Below, one piece after another: positions 11,541 through 21,354 of a stretch of 64,000 nt of DNA. The DNA is taken from the NCBI RefSeq assembly GCF_000321225.1, contig NW_004450459.1, forward strand, positions 2,992,184 to 3,056,183. Reading direction: 5' to 3'. Position numbers and translations under genes: made by a program. This stretch comes from Odobenus rosmarus divergens. Its lineage: Eukaryota > Chordata > Mammalia > Carnivora > Odobenidae. The notes beneath the pieces are model-generated. The model saw nothing but the letters and a program-made list of their open reading frames with translations. It was not told where the DNA came from and made no database searches. Within the stretch, counting starts at the first letter, position 1, and the number at the start of each line of letters is the position of its first letter.

Positions 11541-13222
11541 GATGGAGTTTTATAAAGGAGGAAGTTCACAAAAAGTTTTTATAATTCCATTAACTGTCCC
11601 CAAGAGGGAGCAAGCTCTCACCAATATCTGTCATTCCTTCTTCCTTTGGGAATAGTGAGAAGATTGGAGAGGGTGAGAGTTCCCATGTTAGGGTTTGAAG
11701 CTGAAATGTAATCAGTGTCAGAAAATGATTCTCTTATACTCCACAGCTTTCCATTTCTTGACACTTTGGCTTGACAGTCAAGCTTATGGAAAACTTAGAG
11801 TGCAGGAAAGAACTGTAGTTTGTAAGGCCAGTCTTGTTCCCATCTTTGTGCTATCATACCCTGTCACCATCCACCACTGCTTGTTATCCTCTTTGAACCA
11901 TGATGGGCAATTCATCTTTTGCCTCAGAGTGATCTATAATGGGTGAAAAGAAGACGATGTTCAATAATCTGTCTACTATGATGTATTATAAATGTATATT
12001 CTATTCACCGTCTCAATTTGTATTCATTTATATAATTCAATGAGTTATATGTTCAGTCAAATTATAATAGAAAGTGTTCCAGATAACACAATGCCAGCAG
12101 CAGTAGAAACATGACCCAAATTTTCACAATCAGAACACCCTCTAATTATTAAATTGCTGAGGAGAAATTAATGCCCAGAATAAATTTGCTTCTAAATTGA
12201 ATTTCCAAAGAATTAAAATCTAAAATTTAGCTCTCCGTCATGTTTTATTTTGCTGATTTTCAGCTGAGTTGGAGTTTTAAGTCAGTGAGTTTTCCTTCAA
12301 CAGCTATAATCAGTAGTCTTCCACTGGGTCTTTTAAAGGAGCCTGAGAAGGAACAGGACACACTGGGTCATAGCAGTCCTACTTGCCTACCCATATGACT
12401 GAGAGAGCACAAAAATCCATAGGCCCCATAGCATGATTTTAGCAAAATAATATAATCAGGGTTTAGAACATAATATTATCTAGACTCACTACAGATGTCA
12501 ACCAAGGATCTTATATTTCATGGCAGACAGATTAAAAAATGATGGAAATGGTAGAAATATTTTTGGTTTTAGCTTCTCCATGAAATTGGTAAGTTGGCTA
12601 TTATTAGTTCCCATTTCTGCAAGACCAGTGTTTTCATAGCTGCAAGAGCAGAGTCCAATGAAAAACAATAACCTATGCCGTGTGCTTCTTTAAAATAACT
12701 TTTATTGCTTTCATTTTTAATTCCTTTGTTATTGGTTCATCCTTGTGATTCCAGTGGCACCTTCTCTGTCACTTACATTCCTCTTTAAGTAGGACTTGAG
12801 TCCCGTCCCCCCATTATGGGTCATTTAGCAGCAGCTAAGAAATAGGATCGGGCGGGGAACAATCTGTTAGATTTCTTCCAGTGATGCTCAGAACTCCAAA
12901 AATCTCAACTTCTACAGATCAGGAGATACTTACTTCAGCCCTGTACTTCATATGCCAGGCTAAGATGCCTCCCAAAGGCATATGCATGGAAGTCTGCCTG
13001 TTGTGATAGGTGCCTTTCTTGGTTTTAGCGAATCTCTTACTTTATGTGGGACCAGGTCCCAGAAGAAGTGGTAATGTCTCCCTAATTTAAATTCCCGAAG
13101 GGAGTTTATCCTGACCTTAGGAAAGGACACATTTTTCTCACTTAAAACCAGATTTCTGCTTGTTCAATTTGAATGCTCTGAAATGTTCATCATGAACGCT
13201 AATATAAATCCCCTTCCTGCTT
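11541..13222. other. Unassigned sequence
   Basis: No gene or confidently named repeat is seen. Frames are at most about 83 codons and lack recognisable domains. The part 12650-13200 is less AT-biased and may be single copy. Confidence 0.45.
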
Positions 13223-13240
13223 AAAACTAATTGTGTTTCT

Positions 13241-13434
13241 GGGGCGCCTGGGTGGCTCAGTCGTTAAGCGGCTGCCTTCAGCTCAGGTCATGATCCCGGA
13301 GTCCTGGGATCGAGTCCCACATTGGGCTCCCTGCTCAGCGGGAGGCCTGCTTCTCCCTCTCCCACTCCCCCTGCTCTTGCTGTCTCTGTCAAATAAATAA
13401 AATCTTTAAAAAAAAACAAAACAAAACAAAAAAC
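13241..13434 (+). mobile_element. CAN-SINE
   Basis: A full-length-looking copy starts GGGGCGCCTGGGTGGCTCAG and ends in AATAAATAAAATC plus an A-rich tail with AAAAC units. The flanks read AAAACTAATTGTGTTTCT (13223-13240) and AAAACTGTGTTTCT (13435-13448), a target duplication in which one copy differs by four bases. Confidence 0.93.
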
Positions 13435-13619
13435 AAAACTGTGTTTCTGAGCCAACCCCAAAGTTTTGCTTAAAGCTCCAACTGGCCACTTGCTCACTTG
13501 TACCAAAGTCAAGCTACATAGCCTAAAACTGTTAACACTCTGTAGACTCATGTAGACTCTAGCCACAATATAAGCTTCTGCTGATTTCAAAGTTCAAAGA
13601 ACTCAGTAGCCACCACTTG

Positions 13620-14120
13620 TTAAATGTAGACATTTCAGACACATTAGAATGTTCGATCTGGCCACGTCATATTTTTATCTAAAACGGTTAAGTGCTGAAG
13701 CTATTCTCACAGTTTTCCAGACAATACATCTTATGTTGGGGGTTTAGAGTAGCAATTAACCACATTTCTTCATTAGCTTAATGCATTCTGAATTAAAAAA
13801 TATACCTATGAGCCAGATAAAGATATCAGCATTATTTGTTGACATCCAGCAATTAATTTGTTGGATTGGAAAATTTGCCTTAGGCAAGACTGGGTTGCCT
13901 TCTTATTTCCTCCTTGAATAATACTGCCTTTTCCACTAGCAAGAACAATGGCTGGAAAACTGTAGGTTTTACCTTCCCACACTGCCCTACTGAGTTTTGT
14001 GCATGGAAGAAGCAGGATAAAAGAATAAACAATAAACCTTGCAAGAGGCAACTTAAAAAGCAAACAAACAAATGGGGCAGTTTCCATGAGAGTAGTTATT
14101 TCCAACTTAATTAACTCTGG
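13620..14120. promoter_or_regulatory. Candidate conserved non-coding element (homeodomain/SOX/FOX-like motifs)
   Basis: This repeat-free, AT-rich block carries several motifs of developmental enhancers: AGCAATTAACC, CATTAGCTTAATGC, AGATAAAGATATC, CAATTAATTTG, GAACAATGG, AAACAAACAAA and CTTAATTAACTC. Such motifs occur by chance in AT-rich DNA. The call rests on their density and on the absence of repeat signatures. Confidence 0.3.
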
Positions 14121-14207
14121 TTATTATCAGTGGTGCTCACCAGTATTAGGGGGGTATGGGATATGATGGCTGAAGACGTGAGCAGTGGTTTTCTTCCTAA
14201 TATTCTT

Positions 14208-14403
14208 ATTTTATTTTTCTTAAAGATTTTATTTATTTATTTGAGAGAAAGCACGAGCAGGGGGAAGGGGAGGTGCAGAGGGGGAAGGAGAAGTAGAACC
14301 CCATTGAGCAGGTAGCCTGACTTGGGGCTTAATCCCAGGGCTCTGGGATCATGACGTGAGCCAAAGGCAGACGCTTAACTGACTGAGCCACCCAGGCGCC
14401 TGA
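14208..14403 (-). mobile_element. CAN-SINE
   Basis: An antisense copy opens with the reversed tail (AAGATTTTATTTATTTATTT) and ends with CTGAGCCACCCAGGCGCC. The flanks CTTCCTAATATTCTT (14193-14207) and CTTCCTACTATTTTT (14404-14418) form a target duplication with three mismatches. Confidence 0.93.
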
Positions 14404-14621
14404 CTTCCTACTATTTTTAGAGGATGGGTATTCCTGCTTTAGGACCTGAGACAAGAGTATGAGATGACAGGATGATTCGCCCTGCAGAAGAGATCACAAT
14501 ATCAAATATTGCACAAAAAGGTCAAAATCAAAGGTCAAGAAAGATGAGGACAGAAAAGCGTTCATAGATTCTAGCATGGTAGAGTTTATTGGTAAACTTA
14601 GAAATAGGCATTTCTGTAGTA

Positions 14622-14812
14622 TAGTGATTCTCAAACTTTAATGTGCTTCAGGGTCACCTGGAGGGCTTGCTAAACCACAGATTGCTGAGCCCCAACTTCT
14701 CAAGACTTTCAATTAGGAGGTCTTGGATGAGATGGGATGAATTTGCATCTCCGGCAAGTTCCCAGGTGATATTGATGCTGCTAGTCAGCGGACCACATTT
14801 GGAAAATCACTG
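14622..14812 (+). mobile_element. MER20-like hAT-Charlie MITE
   Basis: The element begins TAGTGATTCTCAAACTTTA and ends ACATTTGGAAAATCACTG, near-complementary terminal repeats. The interior has TCACCTGGAGGGCTTGCTAA, CACAGATTGCTGAGCCCCA and AAGTTCCCAGGTGATATTG, which fit MER20. The flanks CTGTAGTA and CTCTAGAG are a decayed 8-bp target duplication, as expected for hAT. Confidence 0.85.
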
Positions 14813-15958
14813 CTCTAGAGTGTTGGGGACTAAAGCCAAATTGTAACTGTGGAGTGAATGTCCTATGAGAAAGTAGAAGTGGGGTACATGAACTATTCTT
14901 TCAATGAACTTGGCTATGAAGAAAAGCAGAGAGAGAAATGTTGGGACTAGAGGTTTGATGGATTTCCTTTAAGTTATGCACATAGGTTATTTCTACACCC
15001 TGTATCATAATCGAATTTGTTCTGTTATACATTTACAATGAAACACCATTATGAACTATCTTTTGTAGTGGTGGTATGTGCTAGATATCTTATGTTTGCT
15101 CTGGCAGGTCCACTCTCTCTTTTTTACCATGCCCCAGGAACTCCCTTGCCATCTAGCTTCCTGCTAGGTTTGGCCAATGGGGATCTCTATCGGAGATCAG
15201 AGGGAAGGAGGAGGGTATTCATTCCCCTGGCTTCTTCCCTGCCAGGCTGTATTTATGCTGGCTCTTGACAAAAGACTATTACTTCTCTCAAAGTGGGAGA
15301 AATCTCTAAAAGATTCCCTTCTTTCAGATTCTGTTAACTGTTGTCTCCTCTTATTCCTATTCTATTTTACCCTACCCATATCTTTATTAAGTAAATAGTC
15401 CTTTATCAAACCTTCCTTGAATTATCTTATTTTGAGTATATCATCTGGAATGCTGAAAGATGTAGGGGTGCATATGTGTGTGTATGCTGTGTACATGTGC
15501 TTTCATGCATATGGATATGTGTATTTCTGTCCATATCTCACAGACTTTCTGTGGGTCACAACCTTTCCTCCACTTTCAGTCCATGTAATTGAGGTAGGAG
15601 TGACCTTTCTCCAGATCTTAGAGTTGGCAAGGGGCCTGGATGTGTTGGTATGTTCTCTGGCCACAGTTCAGCTCAGGGAAGGGCACTTGTTCTAATTTGG
15701 TTCAGTAAAATTCAGCCCCTAGACTATATATATTTGATATACATGTGATGGCTAAGGTAGTATTATGTAAGCATGCATCTCCTGTGATCTTTATCATCAC
15801 TTGAAGAGAAACTGACGAGGAATGAAGGCCTACAGACAAGAATGGAGATATAAAAGGAAGAGAAACAGATTGCTAATGATGTCTTTCAAAAACATAGATT
15901 TAACTGAAAGTGGCTATATCTAAGTTTAAATATTTATTTGCTTAGATCATTTCCAGTT
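14813..15958. other. Mostly unassigned; old repeat-like block at 15090-15460
   Basis: The block 15090-15460 contains GGCCAATGGGGATCTCTATC, TGCCAGGCTGTATTTATGC and ATTATCTTATTTTGAGTATA. I associate this style with an ancient interspersed repeat but cannot name it. Open frames here (15017-15268, 15177-15398, 15417-15695) lack known domains. Confidence 0.35.
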
Positions 15959-16180
15959 GAGTTCTGCAATTTGTTTTGTTTTGTTTTTTAAGATTTATTT
16001 ATTTGTCAGAGAGAAAGAGAGCACAAGCAGGGGGAGTGGCAGGCAGAGGGAGATGCAGACCCCCTGCTGAGCAGGGAGCCCGATGCCGAACTTGATCCCA
16101 GGACCCTGGATCATGACCTGAGCTGAAGGCAGCTGCTCAACTGACTGAGTCACCCAGGCTTCCCGAGTTCTGCAATTTGT
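15959..16180 (-). mobile_element. CAN-SINE with perfect 16-bp target duplication
   Basis: The body is about 15975-16164 and ends CTGAGTCACCCAGGCTTCCC on the plus strand. GAGTTCTGCAATTTGT is duplicated perfectly at 15959-15974 and 16165-16180. The reversed tail starts with TTTTG units. Confidence 0.95.
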
Positions 16181-17145
16181 AATAGAAATTGTTCTGACTG
16201 ACATATTCCTTATTCCTCCCTTGTTCCGTGTGTATTCCAATTTCTACCTTTTGGCTCTCTACATAATGCTTCTTTGAACTTTCTCTAATTCTCTAGATTT
16301 TTCCTAAGTCTTCCTTTCTCTGCTTCAAAAGGTATATTTGTATATATATATATTCTCTCTTGGGTAATCTTATAAAAAGTATATTAAAAATATGTTTTAC
16401 CCTGAGGAAAAAAAAATGATCTCACAAAGACATTGGTGGTGGTGTTTAAACACTATATTTGCAAACTTACTGATACATTTGAGGCTTTAAGATAGAAAAG
16501 ATTCAATCGGTGTCATTTTAAATCTATAGACCTTGAACCATAAAAGTACATGAAATCGTTATGGGATTACTTCAAAACTATCCTTTTAAAAAATTACTAC
16601 ACTCTGTTGGTTAACCTACCATATCTTGAACTAAAAAGATAATAAGCTAAAAATGTGTTAAACTCAGGCAATAAGACAGTAAAGGTATAAAATATAAGAG
16701 AACAAGAGAGTAAAGTAAGAATATTATCATGGGGGTTAGAGATAAAAATTAAGTGTTAAAATGGCATAGGACCTTGGTGCCTTCTGAATGGTGAAGCTTA
16801 CTGCCACTGCTTAGCAACATTCACCAGGTGCCAGAAAAATGGAAATATATGTCTGAAGCTCCAGAATTTGTTAACACCTTTAAATGTACTCTCTAACTCA
16901 CTAAAAATGCATTTTAAATAATATGTAAATTGCCGCTGTTTGAAACGAAGGAAAAATTCATTCATTTAAAGTAGCTTTTTAAAAAAAAGCCTTAGCTCGT
17001 ATTTATAAAACCTGACAAGTACAAAGAAGAAAATTTGTTAATGCCCAGATTTTAAAAAGGGAACAATGGGTGAGAAACAATACGTGGGTTCTGTGGATTT
17101 GAAAAATATTTTAGTATTTCAAGATGTATTTTTTTTAATGCTGGA
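16181..17145. other. Apparently single-copy AT-rich sequence
   Basis: No interspersed repeat signature or gene is evident. A short TA run lies at 16336-16352. The right part (16780-17145) leads into the E-box cluster and contains SOX-like GGAACAATGGG and AAACAATA motifs. Confidence 0.4.
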
Positions 17146-17149
17146 TATT

Positions 17150-17560
17150 GAAGTTTCCACGCAAATGGAAAGTTATTAATAGCTTCTTGTCAAAGTGTGT
17201 CCTCCATAATTAGCAGCTTCATTTGCAGATATTTATTTGCAGTTGCTTCCCGAGCTTCCACCCTTTTGTGTTCTATCCACCCACACTAATAATGGGAGTG
17301 ATCTGGGGTTCCCCAAGGAACTGACAGTGGCCCCAGACATGCTCCCCCCACCCTCCTCTTCACCTCCTACCAGCAGCTGATTTCAGCAGCTGTTGGTGAC
17401 TCCGGGCAGAGGTTAATTCATTTATGCTTTGGGACAGCTGCTTGGGGTGGCAAGTGTTTTCATGGGCAGCTGGGAAGAAGACAGGCTTTACCTACAGCTG
17501 CTCCAGAGATCTAGATTTGCAGCAGCTGTAGGGGGATACAGAGATCCAACAGCCCCTTGT
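17150..17560. promoter_or_regulatory. Candidate enhancer with six CAGCTG E-boxes
   Basis: Six exact CAGCTG hexamers occur in 155 bp: 17374-17379, 17387-17392, 17435-17440, 17467-17472, 17495-17500 and 17523-17528. CAGCTG is a palindromic E-box bound by bHLH dimers such as MyoD/myogenin, ASCL1, PTF1A and AP-4. Homeodomain/POU-like TCCATAATTAGC, CATTTGCAG and GTTAATTCATTTATGC lie around the cluster. No repeat family is recognised and the base composition is less AT-rich than its surroundings. Function is inferred from motif density. A degenerate simple repeat is less likely because the spacing is irregular and the flanks differ. Confidence 0.5.
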
Positions 17561-17800
17561 TTATAATTCTGTCACTCTGAAGACTCGGTCAGAGCTGCAA
17601 CTCAGTTCTCACTCAGAGCGTTGTCTCCAGGTCTACCAATGATGGACATAAGTTGTCAGGAACCTCAGTCAGTGAATTCATACAGGGAAATGTGTTTGGT
17701 CTGTTACTGTCCCTTTAAAAATAATGATTTTTGCCCACTTGGATGTCTGTGTGATTCAAAGTGATGGGAGGAATCATACACTGCAATCTTTGTGCTTAGC

Positions 17801-17972
17801 GCAGTTGCTCTCAGCCTTGGCTGCTCGTGGGGATCACCAGGAGCTTAAAACCATATGGTGCCTAGATCCCACTCTCAGAGATTCTGATTTCAGTGGCCCA
17901 GTGGCAGCTTAGGCATCAGGATGTTAAAGAGTTTCTCAGGTGATGGTCACAACCAGCCTGAGTTGAGAAAGT
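17801..17972 (+). mobile_element. MER5A-like hAT-Charlie MITE
   Basis: The element reads GCAGTTGCTCTCAGCCTTGG at the left and AGCCTGAGTTGAGAAAGT at the right, decayed inverted repeats. Between them are GGGATCACCAGGAGCTTAAA and CCACTCTCAGAGATTCTGAT. The flanks TGCTTAGC and GCATTAGC look like an 8-bp duplication after decay. The 62-codon frame at 17724-17912 is a by-product. Confidence 0.85.
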
Positions 17973-17980
17973 GCATTAGC

Positions 17981-18687
17981 CTAACTTGTTCTCTGAAATT
18001 GTTCTCAGAACTACCCTGTTGTCTTCTCAAATCCAGAACATCCTCCTTTGTCTCACCTAAACTCTTGTTTTACACCTGTTTGGTTCATGCCTAAACACTT
18101 TTTTAAACATTGTTACCTTATGCCTTCTCATCCCCATTGTACTTCATTTTCTTCCCATAATATCAAGACATTGCTTCTTCTGTGTCTACTGTCTGTCAGA
18201 GATTTGTAATAAGTTAATAATTCCTAAAATCAACAAAATGCTAATTTTATTTTTCCATTCTCTTGAGGTTCTTTTTCTTTTCTTTCTTTTTTTCCCCACC
18301 CATCATGTCTTGCCCTCATTTAGAGGGAAGCTCTTAATGAAACGAGGAACTCAAACAAACAGTAGCTTAGATACTATATCCATTTTAAGATGATATTCTA
18401 CTTTGGTATGTAATAATTCTCAAAAAAACCTGAAAAGCTTAAGTAATTAAAAATGCCCTTTGGTGCAAGTAGAGCAGGGAAGGTAGGTTCCAGAGGATGT
18501 CTTGTGTTTACCTGGAATTTGGAAAAATTAAGCAATAAAGGAGAATGTCTGTGATCTTATGAAGAAAACAAAGTTTAATAAACAAAAACAGCTAGCAATT
18601 AGGAGTTAGTAAAAAGTAATTAGCAGGCAATGTTCTCTACTTTTCTGTGCTCTCCTTAGGCTCTGAAAACAAAGCTATAAATATATG
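17981..18687. other. Unassigned, apparently single copy
   Basis: Nothing is recognised beyond pyrimidine-rich runs near 18275-18300. Confidence 0.4.
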
Positions 18688-18930
18688 AAACAAGAATGAC
18701 GTTTTTTTAAGATTTATTTTATTTATTTGAGCTAGAGCTCTTGTGCGTGCCTGCGCACATGGGGGTGAGGGGCAGAGGGAGAGGGAGAGAACCTTAAGCA
18801 GACTCCCTGCTGACCGCAGAGCCTGAGGTGAGCTCCATGTCATGACCCTGAGATCATGACCTGAGGCGAAATCAAGAGTTGAAGGCTTACAACCAGCTGA
18901 GCCATCCAGGCGCCCCAAAACAAGAATGGC
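18688..18930 (-). mobile_element. CAN-SINE, older diverged copy
   Basis: The body at 18701-18917 ends GAGCCATCCAGGCGCCCC. AAACAAGAATGAC (18688-18700) and AAACAAGAATGGC (18918-18930) form the target duplication with one mismatch. The interior (GGGGTGAGGGGCAGAGGGAG, then AGATCATGACCTGAGGCGAA and ATCAAGAGTTGAAGGC) matches the older SINE type also seen at 45011 and 61127. Confidence 0.93.
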
Positions 18931-19239
18931 TTTAATCTCAGTCTGACCTCTCATGTTTCCTTCGTCAGTCATCAACAGCAGCTGGTATTTCCTGAGATTG
19001 GGTCTTGAAGACTTAATAGATAAAGCTCTCTATTGCCAAAGTGAAACAGAGAGTTTACCATAGGATCCTGGGAATCTTTTCCACCCCCACCTAACAAAAA
19101 GGAAAAAAAATATGGAGTGACAATAGGTATTTTCAGTGTTGGAATTACTTAGATCACATTTCTATGCATTTTTGCTTCATAGTATAATAATTTAAGCCAT
19201 CAATGCATTGTGCGTTTTTGTGGCTAGAGTCACAAAAGC

Positions 19240-19440
19240 ACAAAAATAAGCATTGATTATATACTAGGCAAGCTTCATGAGAATGTCCCACCGATTTCTA
19301 GTGAAATCCTCTTGAGGTAGGATAATTAAACCCATTCTACAGATAAAGTAACTGAGGCCCAGAGAAATTAAGTAACTTGTGCACTGTCACTCAGAGGACA
19401 GTGGCCTCATAGAAATTGAAATCTAGAACTGCCTGAGCCT
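19240..19440 (-). mobile_element. MIR SINE
   Basis: The plus strand shows antisense MIR: ATTCTACAGATAAAGTAACT, GAGGCCCAGAGAAATTAAG, TAACTTGTGCACTGTCACTC and a final GAACTGCCTGAGCC. This is an ancient mammalian tRNA-derived SINE. Confidence 0.8.
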
Positions 19441-19464
19441 AAGTGAAAGGTTTTCTAATTCAAG

Positions 19465-19681
19465 AACTAAATCTTGGGGTGCCTGGGTGGCTCAGTTGGT
19501 TGGGCGACTGCCTTCGGCTCAGGTCATGATCCTGGAGTCCCGGGATCGAGTCCTGCATCAGGCTCCCTGCTCAGCGGGGAGTCTGCTTCTCTCTCTGACC
19601 CTCTTCCCCCTCGTGCTCTCTCTCATTCTCTCTCTCTCAAATAAATAAATAAAATCTTAAAAAAAAAAAAAACTAAATCTT
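19465..19681 (+). mobile_element. CAN-SINE
   Basis: The body at 19476-19670 starts GGGGTGCCTGGGTGGCTCAG and ends in TCTC repeats, AAATAAATAAATAAAATC and a run of As. AACTAAATCTT is repeated at 19465-19475 and 19671-19681. Confidence 0.95.
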
Positions 19682-19734
19682 GGATCCCAAGTTTGAGATG
19701 TTACGCTTTGGTGATACAAAGTGTAGGTGTGGCT

Positions 19735-19965
19735 TTGTGCTTTAGAGATTGAACTTTGGAGACAGATATAGATAATTCTGGGCTCACTAAATAATAGCCT
19801 CTTTAAGTCTCAGTTTTTTCATCTAAAGAATGGGATTCTTCCTACTTGTTTTATGGTAAAATTGACTCTTTTGTAAGGATTCAATAAGGTATTATAAATG
19901 AAACACCTAACTTCAGCTGGCAAAGAGTAAATATTCAAAAATGGTAATAATGTTTTTAGTATTGA
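19735..19965 (+). mobile_element. MIR SINE
   Basis: Sense-strand MIR is recognisable: TTGAACTTTGGAGACAGA, AAGTCTCAGTTTTTTCATCT, AAAGAATGGGATTCTTCC and GGATTCAATAAGGTATTAT. It is decayed and broken by small indels. Confidence 0.75.
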
Positions 19966-20054
19966 TAGTTTTTAGTATTTAGCACCTACAATAAGCTAAC
20001 TATATTTTTGATACTGAAATTATTTGATAGTCTCGCTCTGGGGCTTTAGCTATT

Positions 20055-20185
20055 CATTCATTATTCAACATATATTAATTGAGTATCTACGATGGGCCAG
20101 ACACTGTTTTTGCCACTGAGAATACATTAGTGAACACAGCAGATAAAAGTATCTGTTCTTGTGGATCTTACATTTGTGGACTAAT
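20055..20185 (-). mobile_element. L2 LINE 3' end
   Basis: Antisense L2 3' end: ATTCATTCATTATTCAACA, ATTAATTGAGTATCTACGAT, GGGCCAGACACTGTTTTTGC and AATACATTAGTGAACACAGC. Confidence 0.8.
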
Positions 20186-20944
20186 TATCTTGCCTTTTTG
20201 TTAGCAAAAAGACTCAAGTAACTATTAGAGCATTAGCTATTTAAAACAAAGTCCAGCTTATCTTTTCTATTCTATTTGATATCAAGTATTTCAAAGAGAT
20301 TTCATAATTCTAGCCATAGATAAAGTATAAATTTCAGGCATGAAAAGATTAAGTGTTGCTAACAGCTATCCCAAATTAACCCATTTAAATTTCTTTGGCT
20401 TAGAAGAGGTACTAAAATCAATTAGTACCATATAATGGGGACTGCATAACTATTTTATTCATTCTCTGGATCTTTCACCTGAAACCATCATGTTTTAAAA
20501 TATGGAGTCAATTGATTAAGCATGGTACATGCACCTTAATATTCGCAGCACATTGGAAAGTGCTCTAGTAGTCCAGCCAGGAGCAAGACAAAATGAGGCT
20601 CTTGAAAGCCAAGTGCAGTAGTTGATAGACCTCAGATGGAGGTGGCGTGTCATCTGTTTGGAGTTTACTGTCCTATTATCTGAGCAGCAAAGGGCAGAAG
20701 GAAGAGTTGCCTGGATATAGATTAAAGTAAAGGACTGAAAATCTGTGGGTTAACACCTGCATGTTTTATTTGTTCTTTCTGTGGTTTCTATATACAGTTC
20801 TGTCTTTTTCTTTCTCCTGATGCTGCAGGAATTAGAGGATAGAAAAAATTTGAACCAATCTGAAAAATGGTAGAGGATCTTGTAAAGAATTTTGGGAAGA
20901 AATCCTGGGTGGCAAAATAAGATAACATTATTCTGTGTAGGTTA
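20186..20944. other. Unassigned sequence
   Basis: AT-rich and without a recognised gene. The stretch 20540-20740 (GTGCTCTAGTAGTCCAGCC onwards) could be a decayed L2 segment. Confidence 0.35.
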
Positions 20945-21162
20945 GAATTATTCAATTTTTTTAAGATTTTATTTATTTATTTGACAGAGAGACAGTGAGA
21001 GAGGGAACACAAGCAGGAGGAGTGGGAGAGGGAGAAGCAGGCTTCCCGCTGAGCAGGGAGCCTGATGCGGGGCTTGATCCCAGGACCCTGGGATCATGAC
21101 CTGAGCCGAAGGCAGATGCTTAACGACCGAGCCACCCAGGCGCCCCGAATTATTCAATTTTT
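20945..21162 (-). mobile_element. CAN-SINE with perfect 16-bp target duplication
   Basis: The body is about 20961-21146 and ends GAGCCACCCAGGCGCCCC. GAATTATTCAATTTTT is repeated at 20945-20960 and 21147-21162. Confidence 0.95.
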
Positions 21163-21165
21163 AAG

Positions 21166-21354
21166 AAAAGGGCTTTGAGGGGAGAGGGGTGGGGGGATGG
21201 GTTAGCCTGGTGATGGGTATTAAAGAGGGCATGTTTTGTATGGAGCACTGGGTGTTATATGCAAACACTGAATCATGGCACACTACATCAAAAATTAATG
21301 ATGTAACATATGGTGATTAACATAACATAATAATAATTTTAAAAAAGGGCTTTG
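21166..21354 (+). mobile_element. 5'-truncated young L1 with target duplication
   Basis: The body at 21178-21342 has the carnivoran L1 3' UTR (GGGTTAGCCTGGTGATGGG, GGAGCACTGGGTGTTATATG, ATTAATGATGTAACATATGG) and an AATAATAATTTTAAAA tail. AAAAGGGCTTTG is repeated at 21166-21177 and 21343-21354. It lies only a few bases from the target duplication of the preceding SINE. Confidence 0.93.

Noticed and set aside
20530..20570. Phrase resembling part of a U6-type small RNA (ATATTCGCAGCAC)
   Set aside because: Only a dozen bases match and the rest of the RNA is absent.
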